Notes: a model not told the origin generated them from the sequence alone. Counted from the first letter of the stretch, positions 12,827 through 24,410 are shown. The stretch is DNA of 64,000 nucleotides from Myxocyprinus asiaticus (GCF_019703515.2 NC_059348.1:26256656-26320655), one strand, 5' to 3'. Numbers and translations are program-made.

Positions 12827-13843
12827 GGCCCTGTCCCAAATGGACACTTGATGTGGACTTGCGGTCTCGTGGCCTTCATTTGCGCATCCCCGTGAAGTCC
12901 ACGAGACAGCAGGATGTCCCATTTGACATTTTAGCACTCAGAAGGGTTCTCACGAGAGTCTCCTTTGCACCCTCGCTGCACCCTTCCATGGAACCTGCAT
13001 TTGTGCGAGTTCCCCAGCGGTCTTCTACCCAGCAGTCCCTGCTGGTGATTTAAAAAACTTTGTTTTATTCAGTTTATCAGAGATGGAACCACTCATTCAC
13101 TTTCTATTGAATATTTATTTATTGTATTTTGTTTGGGAAGTTTTGCATTCATAAAAGTAAGTAACTAAAAACTAAACCTTTACTATTGTTGTTTTAAAGT
13201 GGATTTTAGTATTAATGTGAGTCTCAAAAATATTAAGACAGGACTTTCCTGCACATAGCTGTAGCTTGCAAGATATATTATATTTATTTCAATAGCAACG
13301 TTCGGTCTACCGCAATATATTTACCTGAAAAAGTGTGGCTGTGTATAAAAATAAAAGGATTTTTGCGATGTGTGTGAGATGCATGTTTTCTTTTCGATTC
13401 ATTTGACTGTGTTATGTACCTGCATGCAACCATCCAGGTGTCTGAGTCATGTTTATTTGTTCTCTGAATAGACGGGGTTTTATTGTTGTTATATGTGCAC
13501 TTTGTATTTCATCTTGTAATGCTTTATTGTCAGTATGTTGCTTGCAATTATTTAATAAAACACATATTCAAGAGTGAGTGTAAAGTTAGTTTAAAATTTT
13601 CCTTTTACCAATTCCTTTTTTTCTAAAAATAATTTTTTTAATTGTATGTATCTAAAAAACAATGTATAAAAATGCGTCATTTGATTAAAGTCTGGAAGTC
13701 TGTCCCAAATGGCCAGTTTTATAACTCATGCACCCTCATGGCCTTGCTGACTAGCGCCCCATCTGTCTTCACTCCCTTACGTCACCAAAGTCTGGACTCG
13801 GAGGAGGCCCGGAAGGGCATAGGGTGCCATTTGGGATAGGGCT
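12827..13843. mobile_element. Non-autonomous DNA element with GGCCCTGTCCCAAATGG termini
   Basis: GGCCCTGTCCCAAATGG at 12827 and its inverted counterpart CCATTTGGGATAGGGCT ending at 13843 form 17-bp TIRs with two mismatches. Just inside both are CACTTGATG-like and GC-rich subterminal stretches. No transposase is present. The TSD is not certain. Confidence 0.65.
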
Positions 13844-13857
13844 CAAGACTGCTAAGC

Positions 13858-14513
13858 CAGTGGCTCTGAACCGGTCCATATATTTTACATTGGACATCAA
13901 GGGGAGACCCAACACAGTACCAAAACTCTTTATCTTACAAAAATTTCTTTAAATTAAACCGAAATTGATAAAGATCACAAAAAAACTGCATAGGCCCTAT
14001 CAACGTACAAAGTTATTAACGTGACATAGGCTAAATAGGAACTGGCAGTTTTGTAAATGCATAGGCAAAGAGCAAGTTAATACATATAAATGTAATGTTC
14101 AAATATTTATATACGACAGAAAGTGTCATGTACCAGTTGAACCCATGGATGAAACACTAGGCCAGATATTGTATGCTAAATATGTGAAATTTATAGCCAG
14201 ATGTTGGTATCTGACTAATTTGGCTGCCTTGTACCAAGTGATAGATGAATTTGCACCAAAATACTGTATTGATATATAACTGTTTTGCATTGACCAAATG
14301 GAGTTTGGTTTGATTTTTCCTCTTTTAAAAGTTGATAAGCCTATTTATTTTGCCAGTCCTAACTTTGCCTGATTATACAGTTAGTTGCATTTTATTTTAT
14401 TTTATTTCATTTTATAACATTTAGCATTGTTTGTACCCTTCTGTACTCGACCCTATAAGGACAGACCTGTGATGACCCATTTTGGGGTTGCAACCATGAA
14501 TTGAGAATCTCTT
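13858..14513. mobile_element. hAT-type MITE
   Basis: The ends CAGTGGCTCTGAAC and ATTGAGAATCTCTT are degraded versions of the CAGTGGTTCTCAAC type of hAT TIR. They are flanked by TGCTAAGC (13850-13857) and TGGTAAAC (14514-14521), a possible 8-bp TSD with 6 matches. It lies 14 bp from the end of the preceding MITE. Confidence 0.55.
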
Positions 14514-14521
14514 TGGTAAAC

Positions 14522-15502
14522 CATTGCATTCAATCCCACCTTCTTAGTATGTTACATTCAGTTACATTCTTGTCAGAAAAAAATCTAACCAGGAACTACA
14601 ATATAATCTCTAGACTAAAATTGTATAGCTTCAGTGTAGGTGTCATGACGAATCATGTTAACACATACTGAAAACTGAGACGACAAAGTGATTCTGTGTG
14701 AACCAATCCACAACGTTAGCTTTACCAGCCAACTCAGGCCATTCTGAGCGCTCTGTCACTGCTGTACTTCTCCCTGAGTAGCACTGACTGGATTATTTCT
14801 CCCACATCTGGGACAGATAAAGCATTAAATACACGAGAGCTTAGGGACTTCAATGAAGACACAATGCACTTTTTGATGGATGAGTTGCGCTCTGGGTTTC
14901 TTATGGTTAGAGATTCTATGTGAAATTGTATGCATGCAGTGATCATTCACTATTCTATGAGCGATCAAAGCCCTTAAGCTATGGGGTGATGAGGCAAGAG
15001 CAAGTTCATGAGTGATGAGATTTGTCCCATGATCTTTAGTATATTTTCAACTAGGTCACAGCATGGCACTCGAGGATCCTCTGTCTGCATTAATTCCCCA
15101 TGCATCTGTTTACATCAGCTAGATAAACATTGCTCTCAGTGATTAATTCACAGATTTGATTAGATGTAATTGATTACTGCACCAACATCAAAAACAAAAA
15201 ATTGCTAAAACATTTCTATTTTTATTGTTTTGTTATTGTATTGTTTGTGCACTGGAAGCTTCTGTCACCAAAACAAATTCTTTGTATGTGTAAGCATACT
15301 TGGCAATAAAGCTCATTCTGATTCTGATGTTTTTATGTTCAGTGCTATATTGTCCCCCTTTCATACTTTGTTGGTGATGCCCAATCCGCCTAGCAGACTC
15401 CAGCGTATCAGTAAATTGTGTTTAGTTGCATAACTTTAATCTGAAATTCTATTCATATTTCTAATCTTTTGCAACTGTATAATTTCATTGGCTGAAATAA
15501 AT
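14522..15502. other. Non-genic stretch
   Basis: No exon, RNA gene or complete repeat recognised. Confidence 0.4.
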
Positions 15503-16094
15503 TAGGGGTGTAACGGTTCTCGGTAAAAAATCGAACCTGTTAGGTTGGCCACCCACGGTTCGGGAAGCATTGGCACCACGGTCGGTTCACCTAAAGTTTA
15601 ATGACGCATCTGGAGCACAAATTTTGGTCAAGAAAACAAAGCGTCAAACAGACAGGCACAGTTACAAGCACCGCTAATGCACCTGAATGGATCTGTAGAT
15701 GGATATGCTCCTCCTGTGTTTCACGTGGGTCAACCACTGATCTATAATATAGAACTGTCTGCTATAAAAACAGGTGCACAAACACCATTTCCTCAGAATT
15801 ACTTCCTTTAAGACAGCGATAATCTCTTGTCTAGAAGCCCTCTACCTTTCACGTTGATATACACGAGTCAGCGGGCGGAATCTTCACGGCAACGAGAAGA
15901 CTCTCTACTCCCCTGCAGTGCTCCGTCGAACATCACTCCCCCTTGCCGCTTGATGCTTCGGCAGGTGTTGTGTATCCTTACAAAGCAATTGTATATTGTG
16001 TATTGTATATTGTGTGATTATAAATATGAATATATATTTATTTATATATTTATATATCTAAAAGAGTCACTTACGTGTTTGTGTCTTTTTAAAG

Positions 16095-17404
16095 ATGTCG
16101 TTCCGTAAGTGTTCCTTGTGCGAGAAGCACATTCCGCTGTCAGATCAGCATGAGAGCTGCATTTACTTTCTGGGCCACACCCACGCAGAGTCAGTCCTCA
16201 TGGAGACAGACTGTCCTCACTGTGAGGGCACGAGTCTCAAAATACTTCGCTCGTGAATCGCCCTCGTTCTGAGGGACGATTCAGCCTCACGCGCCCTCCC
16301 ACCTGCCTCCTTCTCTGAAACCTGAGGATTTACACGAGGAGGCACGGCGGGGCTGCGAGGTCGAGCCTTGTGCCGGCACATGCCACGCGAGCCCCTCAAT
16401 CTCCACGAAGCGCATGTTTTCAGATACGCTATGTGCGAGACGAGCTCCGGCCTTCTGAAAGAGCACGTGGCCTCACCTCGTTCAGTGGTTCTGACGCTGG
16501 GGATAACAATGACGATGTCATGTCTTTCGCTGCATCAGGCGAGTGGTCAGTGGATGATGCTGCCGCCCCTCCCCCCAGCGAGGGCAAGGAGCATGCACAC
16601 ACCACTGACAGGTAGATGCTCTGCGTCCTTACAGGGGTGGTCGAAGATCTTAACCTTAAATGGTCTCCCCCAGAGGAACCTGAACAGTCTCGCCTCGATG
16701 AATGGTTCCTGCAGTCCGGACACTGTCAAGCGGCCGCGTTCCACAAATCTACCCCATTCTTCCCCAGGTGCGCGCCCTTCTCAGCACGCTTACGCAGTGA
16801 CGCCATCCTCTCTAATGTGGATCACAGGGAAGAAAACGGTTATGCCCAACTACCCCCTGTGGAGGAGGCAGTAGCGGCACATCTCTGCCCAGCGAGTAAC
16901 AGGGCATGGAAATCACACCCCATACATCCTTCCAAGCCGTGTCGACAAAGGTCCGCACTGGCTGGAAAAGCTTACTCAGCGGCAGGACAAGCTGGATCAG
17001 CATTCCACGCAATGGTGGAGCTCCAGGTATTTCAAGCCAAGCTCCTCAAGCAAATGGACGAGCAAGGCTTCAATCCAGAGACATTCAAAGAGTTCCGCAC
17101 TGCTACAGACTTGGCGCTGTGTGCCACAAAAGTCACAACACAGGCCATCGGCAAGTCCATGGACAACCTGGCAGTTCTGGATTGACATATATGGCTGACC
17201 ATCACAGAAATGAGTGATAGGGAAAAAGACACACTGTTGGATGCTTCAGTGTCTCCAGCCAGCCTCTTTGGCGGCTCTGTGAATACGTTTGCTGAGCATT
17301 ACGTCACGACTCAGCAGCAGTCACGGGCTATGAGACAGTTTATGCCCAAATGTTGTATCACAGCCAGTTTGCCCTCGCTCTGTTTCAAGCCAGCGCCCAA
17401 CTAA
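16095..17404 (+). pseudogene. DIRS-type retrotransposon gag remnant
   Basis: An ATG at 16095 opens a frame starting MSFRKCSLCEKHIPLSDQHE, with CxxC and HxxxC spacing, that stops near 16256. Coding similarity then continues in other frames, best at 16616-17185 with SHPIHPSKPCRQRSALAGKAYSAAGQ-like and FRTATDLALCATKVTTQAIG blocks (given in parts), and 17210-17404. These blocks match what I know of the gag-like protein of fish DIRS elements, which packages the element RNA. Several stops and frameshifts make it non-functional. The assignment is from memory of the family, so it is firm for the element class but not for a named family. Confidence 0.65.
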
Positions 17405-17497
17405 AAGCCCCATACCTGCTGCCTCAGCACTGGCACCTGCTGCTGCCGGCAGAACACCCCCCCGTGCAGCAAAATTGCTCCTGACGAGCACAGCCCT

Positions 17498-18240
17498 TTG
17501 AAGCGGAAAGCAGAGCCCGCTGTTTCCTCCGGGTCTGCTTCAAAGAAGGCTCGAATGGAGACACAAAACACTATTCCTCATCTCTCCACTGCTGTTTGTC
17601 AGGAAAGGAATATTGTTGTTCACAGTATTGTTCAAAATGTTGTTTCTGTGACTTGCACTCAAATAAATGCAATAAAAAATGCAATTAATGCGAAAAAGAA
17701 TACAGCACTCATTGCAAATGCACAAGATGCTCACACATTCTCAATAAAGAGCCCATTTCCTCTTCAAAGCACACACATTATGCGCAACCACTTCCCTATG
17801 GTGAGCGACGCATTATATCGTATGGTGAGCAAACCAAATTGCCCTCTGTCCCGTTACGCAGACGCGTGGCGAGCCCTAGAGGGTATTTCAGAATGGGTGC
17901 AAAAAACCGATCAAACATGCTTATACGATCCAATTTGCACGCCAGCCACCCCGTATCAATGGCGTTCTGTCTTCCACGGTTTCGTCCGAAGACATGCCAG
18001 TGTTATGAGCCGAAATACACAAACTCTTCGTGAAAAGCGCGATAGAGGTTGTGCCAAATTGTCAAACCCAAAAAGGGTTTTACGGCCGTTATTTTCTTGT
18101 CCCAAAGAAAGACAGTGGGCTCTGGCCGATCCTGGATCTGAGACATTTGAATCGCTCACTCATAAAGCACCCATTCAAAATGATTACTCGGAAACGGATC
18201 TTATTGCATGTAAGTTTTCTGAGCAGAAATCATGGTTTTG
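17498..18240 (+). pseudogene. DIRS-type reverse transcriptase, N-terminal fragment
   Basis: The open frame 17498-18241 begins with a Lys/Ser-rich segment and includes WRALEGISEWV, which is typical of the region before the RT. The RT itself appears in another frame (18030-18278) with GFYGRYFLVPKKDSGLWPIL and LDLRHLNRSL, equivalent to RT motifs 1-2. So a frameshift lies near 17950-18030. Homology ends near 18210, before the catalytic YxDD block. RNase H, methyltransferase and the tyrosine recombinase that DIRS elements use for integration are all missing. Downstream (18230-18400) is a run of ACCATGATTTTACTA-like inverted motifs unrelated to DIRS. Confidence 0.7.
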
Positions 18241-18771
18241 ATACAATTAACATTGGTTTCATAACAGTAATACTGTAGTTTCTATATAGTAACCATGATT
18301 TTACTATATATTATAACCATGACAGTAACCATGTTTAAATTGTGGTTACTATGATTTTACTACAAATGCCATGGTTAAATTATGGTTACTGTTGTAAAAC
18401 AATGATTGTTATTTAAGGGAAAACCTGTTGAAGTGTTTGCCAAATAGATTATTCTTTGGATTTGGCAGTAATATTTTTTTTCCTGAACAAAGCAAATTCC
18501 GAACCATACCGAAACTGTGACCCTTAAACTGTGATACAAACCGAACTGTGAGAAATTTGAACCGTTATCCCCCTAAAAAGAATCCACTGTGTATTTCTTC
18601 TTCTTTATCTTCATGTGCATGCAACTATAAAGCATGTACAGATGTCCAATACTGTACAAACATCTGACAGCAACTTCCTTGAGGGTAACCCTCAGGAAAA
18701 TAGGGTGCATCATTTCAATGTGCTTAAAGCCTAGTAAGTTGCTTATTAGTTGCTTTCTCAAATTACATTTC

Positions 18772-18903
18772 CTGTGGCCCAACTGGTAGTGCATGGCCAA
18801 CGTCAAGGTCTGGGTTCAATTCCCAGTCACATACATAGTGATAAAACGCATACCATAAAATAAAGTCCCTATGGATGAAAGTATCTGTCAAATGCATATA
18901 TTA
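18772..18903 (+). mobile_element. tRNA-derived SINE
   Basis: GTGGCCCAACTGGTAGTGC (A-box region) and GGGTTCAATTCCC (B box) are followed by a tail ending in GGATGAAAGTATCTGTCAAATG. It is the same SINE type as 11938-12096, in the opposite orientation, and is diverged at several pol III promoter positions. Confidence 0.75.
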
Positions 18904-21715
18904 TACAGTATATTGTTTGTATTATAAATCCATATACTGCCCTCTTTGACCCAAAGAAGATATGGTTGTGCATGATTTTGATGCCTTCCTCAGAATACAC
19001 TGGTACAACAGGTGCACTGTTGCTACCTACACTTGCCAGATAGCCCACAATATGTCATTTTCTTTATTTGGATGTCAGAATGATGCCTTTAACAGATTAC
19101 CTGTTTACCTTTGGGTTTATTTTCAGAGACTTTTCTCCATTACAACCTTTTATGTTTGAAGCTCAAAGAACCACAAATATACAAAAAAAATAAAAAATAA
19201 ATAAAAAACTGTAGTCCTTTCGTTGCCAGTGTTACAAATAAAATTAAAGTGTCTCAGACAAATACGTTTCTGTCTAGAAATTTTGGCAGAACAAATGTCA
19301 GATGGTGAAAAATTCCAAACTAGACATGCCAAAAACAGATTTGTGTCTCTGCCACGTATTGACTAATTCCTACATAAGAGTCCTTGATTTTTGTAAATGC
19401 TGTCCCTTCTCTGTTTGAACAGACTGATCACACTACGAATTCAGCAGCAGTAGTTCGAAAGCTTTGCAACCAAGACGAAAGGGCTCTAATGTATGTATTG
19501 CATTCATCCTCGAATGGTTACGTGCAATCAGTAGCGCTTGAAGGAGATGTGTTTGCATTTGAATTGAAGCAGAAATGTCTGATGGGGGATGGTGCTTGTC
19601 AGATATTCTGTTGAATGGGGTTGATTTCAGGGTTCATGAACTTTCGGAAGCAACATGTCGATTTCCCGTATGATGTTGGTTTGAACAAGTTTAGGAAGCT
19701 GGATGAGATGCACATAAGCCTGGCTGAGCCTCTGTGCTGTTGGTCACAAGCAAGCATTCTCAATTTACTCCTGTTATATATTACGTGACTGTGCATTTAC
19801 ATAAAGTTAAATCTTTACAGCTAACTTCGCCAAAGGTTGCTGTTGCTCATTTCGCCAGAATTCACCCACTTGCATTGAAAATAAATGACTTTGGTTGCTG
19901 CAAATTGCTGTCAGTGTGAGCACATATTAGATACATTCTCCTACACAGATTAAAAGTAAAGCAATTGTACATTTGTATAAGGTGAATTGTCTAATCTTGG
20001 CATTTACTAAAGGACTGTTAATGCTAAATATTATTTAGAAAACAGAATGACTAAACTGATGTTTTACAGAATGTATGATGCAATTGTAAACTTGACAGAC
20101 ACCTTAATTCAAAATGGTATTTTTTGGTATTCATCTTCACTACATGTATCTGTGTAGTTTAGACCTAAGGGAATCTCTTTTGTTTTTTTGTGATGATGCT
20201 GGGCTCAGGCACATTTACACACACCTGCTTTGTTGGTGGGCCTAGGCCTGGATGAGTGACTGCAGGGAAGAGCCAATGAGCTGCTCTCCCCTGAGGGACA
20301 GGACTCATCTGCTAGCTGCATGAGTCACAAGTCCAGCCCATTGCACACAGCACACCACCAGCTCTAATGTCACAGCCCCGTGCTGCTGCTGCTGGTGTAT
20401 AGTAGATAACAGATGGACACAAGAATCTGTTGCTTGTATAGCAGTTTATCAACAGACTGACACACTCAATATTACTGCTTGCTCATTTTAGCAGTGTGTC
20501 GGCACAGCTAGCGTTGGTGTAAATCTTATGTAACCATCCCAAAAATATGAACGTAAGGGAAAGACAGAAATCTCCAAAACAGTTGGTCAAGATTACAATA
20601 AAAGAACATACTTCAAATCAGCAATAAAATCTGACAACAATGGTATCATAAATTGTGCTTCTTTACCTCAGATTATGCAAAAAAAAAAGTGCTATTTTCC
20701 CAGCTCGTCTAGCTGCTGTGCATGGGTGTTCTCGAGTTAATTTGCCTGCAATGTCTGTATCTAAAAGGTGATTGATTCTTTTAACTGTTAGGCGGGACTT
20801 CTTTTTCTACATCCGTTGATCATTAGGCATTCCAGTTTCTTCCATTCATTAGAAGTGGCCCGTCTCTGCTAAATAGTCTCTGTTATTAATCATGGTTCAT
20901 GTAAATTTACAAGCATAGTACTGTTCATTTTTAGTTCATATTAAATATATCACTTAAATCATAACTCTTAATGTAAATGTGTTAGTATATAAAGTAATAT
21001 TTACCCAGATTAATAAATGATGTATAAGTTTTGTTTACTGTCAGTTCATGTAAACAATTGTGTACTAATGTTGACGAATATAACCTTATTGTAAATTGGT
21101 ACCAGAGATTTTTACCACGGTTAAGGGCTTTGCTTCATTTTCTTACCTGTAGTAAATTCACGGCCCTGACTGGCTTGTTGCTTTTTAAATGGCAGCAACA
21201 GCAGTTTAATAAATGACAGTAATATTCAATATGTTGTTAAATTCATGAAAAATAAAAATAATTTAGTATACATTTCTTTTAGCTTGACTGTATTATATTT
21301 ACTATTCCCAATTTACAGCGACGACTTCAGTCAAAGATTATCCAATCAAAATGTAATACCATATTTTATAAAACAAAAAATTATTGAATTACCAAAAACT
21401 GAAACAGTCTTAACTAAACTACATCTTGGTCTTGTGCAGAACCAGAATCTGTATCTTTCCTCACCCTGAGAAATGTTGCCAGAGGAGAGATCTTCAGGCA
21501 AATGTTATAAAGGATTTTAGCTGAAATCCAATCTTGTCTTTGTTTTATACATGACGTTGTAACCCAGTACACCCAGTGGGACACTGGTGCTTAATATCTT
21601 CTCAAAGAGTTCATCGATAAAAGCAACAGACTTCTAACTTAATCTAGAACTAATGTGATGCATATCTGCCAGCAAATTTTGCTATTGTTGTTTTGTACAT
21701 GCTAGTCATATGGCC
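18904..21715. other. Non-genic stretch; repeat copy at 19440-19690 and possible conserved element at 20200-20410
   Basis: Bases 19440-19690 repeat the element described at 9060-9400. Bases 20200-20410 are more GC-rich than the surroundings, free of recognised repeats, and contain TGAGTCA (about 20321, an AP-1 type site) and a GCTGCTGCTGCTG run. No open frame with exon signals is supported there. Confidence 0.4.
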
Positions 21716-21839
21716 AAGGGCAGATTTAGTGATTTGGGGGCCCTGGGCAAAGTACAGGAATGGGGCCCTCTTTAATGACACACATTTACGTTGATTTTCT
21801 CTTAAATATGCTGTAAGCCTTTTTAATATTATTATTATT

Positions 21840-21995
21840 TTTTTTTATTTTTATGGAATGGTATGGAGAAAATATTCATATGTCCTGAAAAAGATATCAC
21901 TGAAATACAGTAAGTGTCCTGAGATACCTCATCAGTCTCTGTGACAGCACAAGACTGTGCAAACAGCAAATAAAAATGTGTCTGCAGTTGTCTTT
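21840..21995 (+). repeat. Interspersed repeat, copy B (also at 8177-8330)
   Basis: Aligns in order with 8177-8330 through AAAGATAT, AAGTGTCCTGAGATACCTCAT, TCTCTGTGACAGC and CAAATAAAAATGTGTC. The bases just before it (21716-21770, GGGCAGATTTAGTGATTTGG...) look like the end of another hAT-type repeat, similar to 57528-57560. Confidence 0.6.
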
Positions 21996-22782
21996 CCCCC
22001 TGGTTGTGCCAACTTTCTTAAAAGGATTGAGTAATAATGTTTGACAACACATTATATCAAAAACACAATCTGGCTACTATGAACTACAATATATACTACT
22101 ACAATACCTTTTTTCTTTCTCACTTTTCCTCTTTCTTAATGCACTTTTCCTCCATCAACTTGACCTTGAATTAACTATATCCAAATTATTAGACTAAAAC
22201 TTAACTTTGCATGATTCCAGAAGGCTTTGCTCAACTTTTACATTTGAAAACTTAAAGTTTGCAAGATTTACATTGCTAAATGCAAAAACACATCTGGGTT
22301 TCCATCAAAATGTTTAGCATTTTTATGCGCATTTCTAAAAATTAGACTAAAGAAAATACGAATCGTTGCACATTTCCATCCACTACTGTGTCATGCGCAT
22401 TATCTTCAGGGAGCTGTGTCATGATGGAGCAGCTGAACGACCTCATTGCTTGGGGCAATTTTACAGTACTTAAATGCAGCCAGGATAGGCCGTAGAAAAC
22501 TGTAATATCTGATATATTGAGTGATGAAATGGATGCGATGCCAATTTACCGCCATCCTCCGCATACCTGAGCGCCCACATTTAAAACTGTTCTGGCAGAT
22601 AGTGAGGACCCACTTTAAAGACCAGCTAGGGGTTAGACACATCTGAATGTCAAGGGCTTCCCGAGGTTGAGACAGAATAGAATAATATAAGTGTAGATGC
22701 CAGCATAGTGTCGATTTTATTTTATTTTTTTATTTATTTATTTTTTTTTTTGCAGAGTTATAGATCATGATAAATGTTTCAG

Positions 22783-23760
22783 GTTCTATCAGGAAGACTT
22801 GCAGACTTGTGTGAAATTCAAGATGACATTTATTTGGGGGCCTGGGTAGGTCAGTGGTAAAATACGCTGGCTACCACCCCTGGAGTTCGCTAGTTCAAAT
22901 CCCAGGGCATGCTGAGTGACTCCAGCCAGGTCTCCTAAGCAACCAAATTGGCCCGGTTGCTAGGGAGGGTAGAGTCACATGGGGTAACCTCCTCGTGGTC
23001 GCTATAATTTGGTGGTTCTCAGTGGGGTGCGTGAGTTGAGCGTGAAGCCTCCACATGCGCTATGTCTCCGTGGCAACGCGCTCAACAAGCCACATGATAA
23101 GATGCGCAGGTTGACGGTCTCAGACGTGGAGGCAACTGGGATTCGTCCTCCGCCACCCAGACTGAGGCAAATCACTACACGACCACGAGGACTTAGAGCG
23201 CATTGGGAATTGGGTATTCTAAATTGGAAGAAAAAAAAAAAGACATTTATTTGATGAATATAAAACAGAAAATGTAATGTCTCTATTTGGCGTAAGCCCC
23301 ATCTGGTGGTCCGAAGAAGTTGTAATCGGAACCGTCATATCCTGCAGGAGATAGGAGGAAGGGGCGAGGAGCCTACCCCCGTGCAGGACGGGACTTGACT
23401 GGTGGTGGTGGGGTGGTGGAGGTTGCCGTGTTAGTACAACTGAAACAGCAATGTGATAATGTGAGCAGACTTATAAAGCAATGGCTTACAAGTGATTGGC
23501 TAGGAGTTACCTAGCTAATGTTGCGATGATGTACAGCTGCTAGTCTTCCCGCTAGAACTACGCTGTGCTTACATTTCTATCAGGAAGACTTGCAGACTTG
23601 AGTGAAATTCAAGATGACCTTTATTTGATGAATATAAAACAGAAAATGTAATGTTTCTCTTTGGCATAAGCCCCGTCTGGCGGTCCAATGAAGTTGTTCT
23701 CGGAACCATCATATCCTGCAGGAGATAGGAGGCAGGGGCGAGGAGCCTACCCCAAAAGGA
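22783..23760 (+). repeat. Direct duplication of about 180 bp, first copy split by a SINE
   Basis: TCTATCAGGAAGACTTGCAG at 22783 recurs at 23576. The text then continues identically in order through GATGAATATAAAACAGAAAA, GCATAAGCCCCGTCTGG and GGGGCGAGGAGCCTACCCC (23281-23385 in the first copy, 23640-23752 in the second). Removing the SINE and its TSD gives a unit spacing near 376-380 bp. It may be a tandem repeat or paired LTR-like ends; no element boundaries were identified. Confidence 0.7.
22837..23241 (+). mobile_element. tRNA-derived SINE with perfect 12-bp TSD
   Basis: It starts GGGGCCTGGGTAGGTCAGTGG (A box) and GCTAGTTCAAATCCC (B box) and ends in an A-run. It is flanked by GACATTTATTTG at 22825-22836 and again at 23242-23253, an exact 12-bp TSD showing target-primed integration. 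It is the same family as 27121-27568 and 60711-60960, all on the plus strand. The apparent open frame inside is an accident of the repeat. Confidence 0.9.
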
Positions 23761-24057
23761 AGAGAAAGTAGAATACTACCCCCAAAAGAGAAGATGCAGT
23801 CAGGTACATCCAGGTCTTGTGTTGGCGTTCATTCTGGAGGGGAAAAAAAGAGAGAGATATGAACACTTAGATTTGACATGGTGCGTGATATCTCTGGCAT
23901 GGTTGTGCAATACCTTTGCCATAGGAAAAGCCGTGCGTTCTTTTTTTTTTTTTATTATTATTTTTTTCCTCCTTGATTTTGTCCTTGTCCTGTGTGGGTT
24001 TTATATTTATTTATTTTTTTATTTTATTTTTTATCCTTGTCCTTGAGTGTGATTTTT

Positions 24058-24410
24058 GGGCTCTCCGTCAAGGAGCCCCTGGTTGTGCAGAATCTTTGCC
24101 AAAGACAAACAACGTGGTATGAGGCCCTACGTTAGGCCAGTGTTGTTGTGCAGTATCTTTGTTGAAAGATAAACAACATTTGATTATGAAAACTCTCAGA
24201 CGAGGGAAGAGTTGTTAGGATATCTTTGCCGAAAGGTGAACAACGTAGCGTAAAGCCATACGATAATGGCGACGTTGCGTGCAATCCCTTCGTTGAAAGA
24301 AAACAACATTTGATTATGAACCCTCTGGTGAGGGCGGACATTATTTAATGGTTATCTTTGCCAAAAGGTGAACAACGTAGCATAAAGCCATACGATAATG
24401 GTGACGTTGT
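24058..24410 (+). repeat. Array of five hairpin-forming repeats of about 62-70 bp
   Basis: Five units begin at about 24081, 24142, 24211, 24274 and 24350. Each has an outer inverted pair (GTTGT...ACAAC, less clear in the last) around an inner hairpin. Unit 2 is TATCTTTGTTGAAAGATA, a 7-bp stem with a GTTG loop. Unit 3 is ATCTTT-GCCG-AAAGGT, pairing with one G-U. Between units are separate hairpins: GGGCTC...GAGCCC, GGCC...GGCC, GCCAT-ACGATA-ATGGC (twice) and CCCTC-TGGT-GAGGG. Units alternate in two subtypes, so the higher-order period is about 130 bp. A degenerate unit lies at 23901-23932. Function unknown. Confidence 0.6.

Larger units (their letters stand above)
15503..18575. mobile_element. 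hAT-like element ends enclosing a DIRS-type retrotransposon fragment
   Basis: The left terminus TAGGGGTGTAACGGTTC and right terminus GAACCGTTATCCCCCTA are inverted repeats. They are flanked by AAATAAAT (15495-15502) and AAAAGAAT (18576-18583), a possible 8-bp TSD with 6 matches. Further inside both ends are CGGTTCG/CCGAACC motifs. The 3-kb interior does not encode a hAT transposase; it holds gag and RT remnants. The simplest reading is a non-autonomous hAT element with a DIRS element nested inside. Confidence 0.6.

Noticed and set aside
16368..16874. 168-codon frame near the DIRS gag
   Set aside because: Out of frame with the gag similarity at 16616-17185 and explained as a shadow of GC-rich gag sequence.
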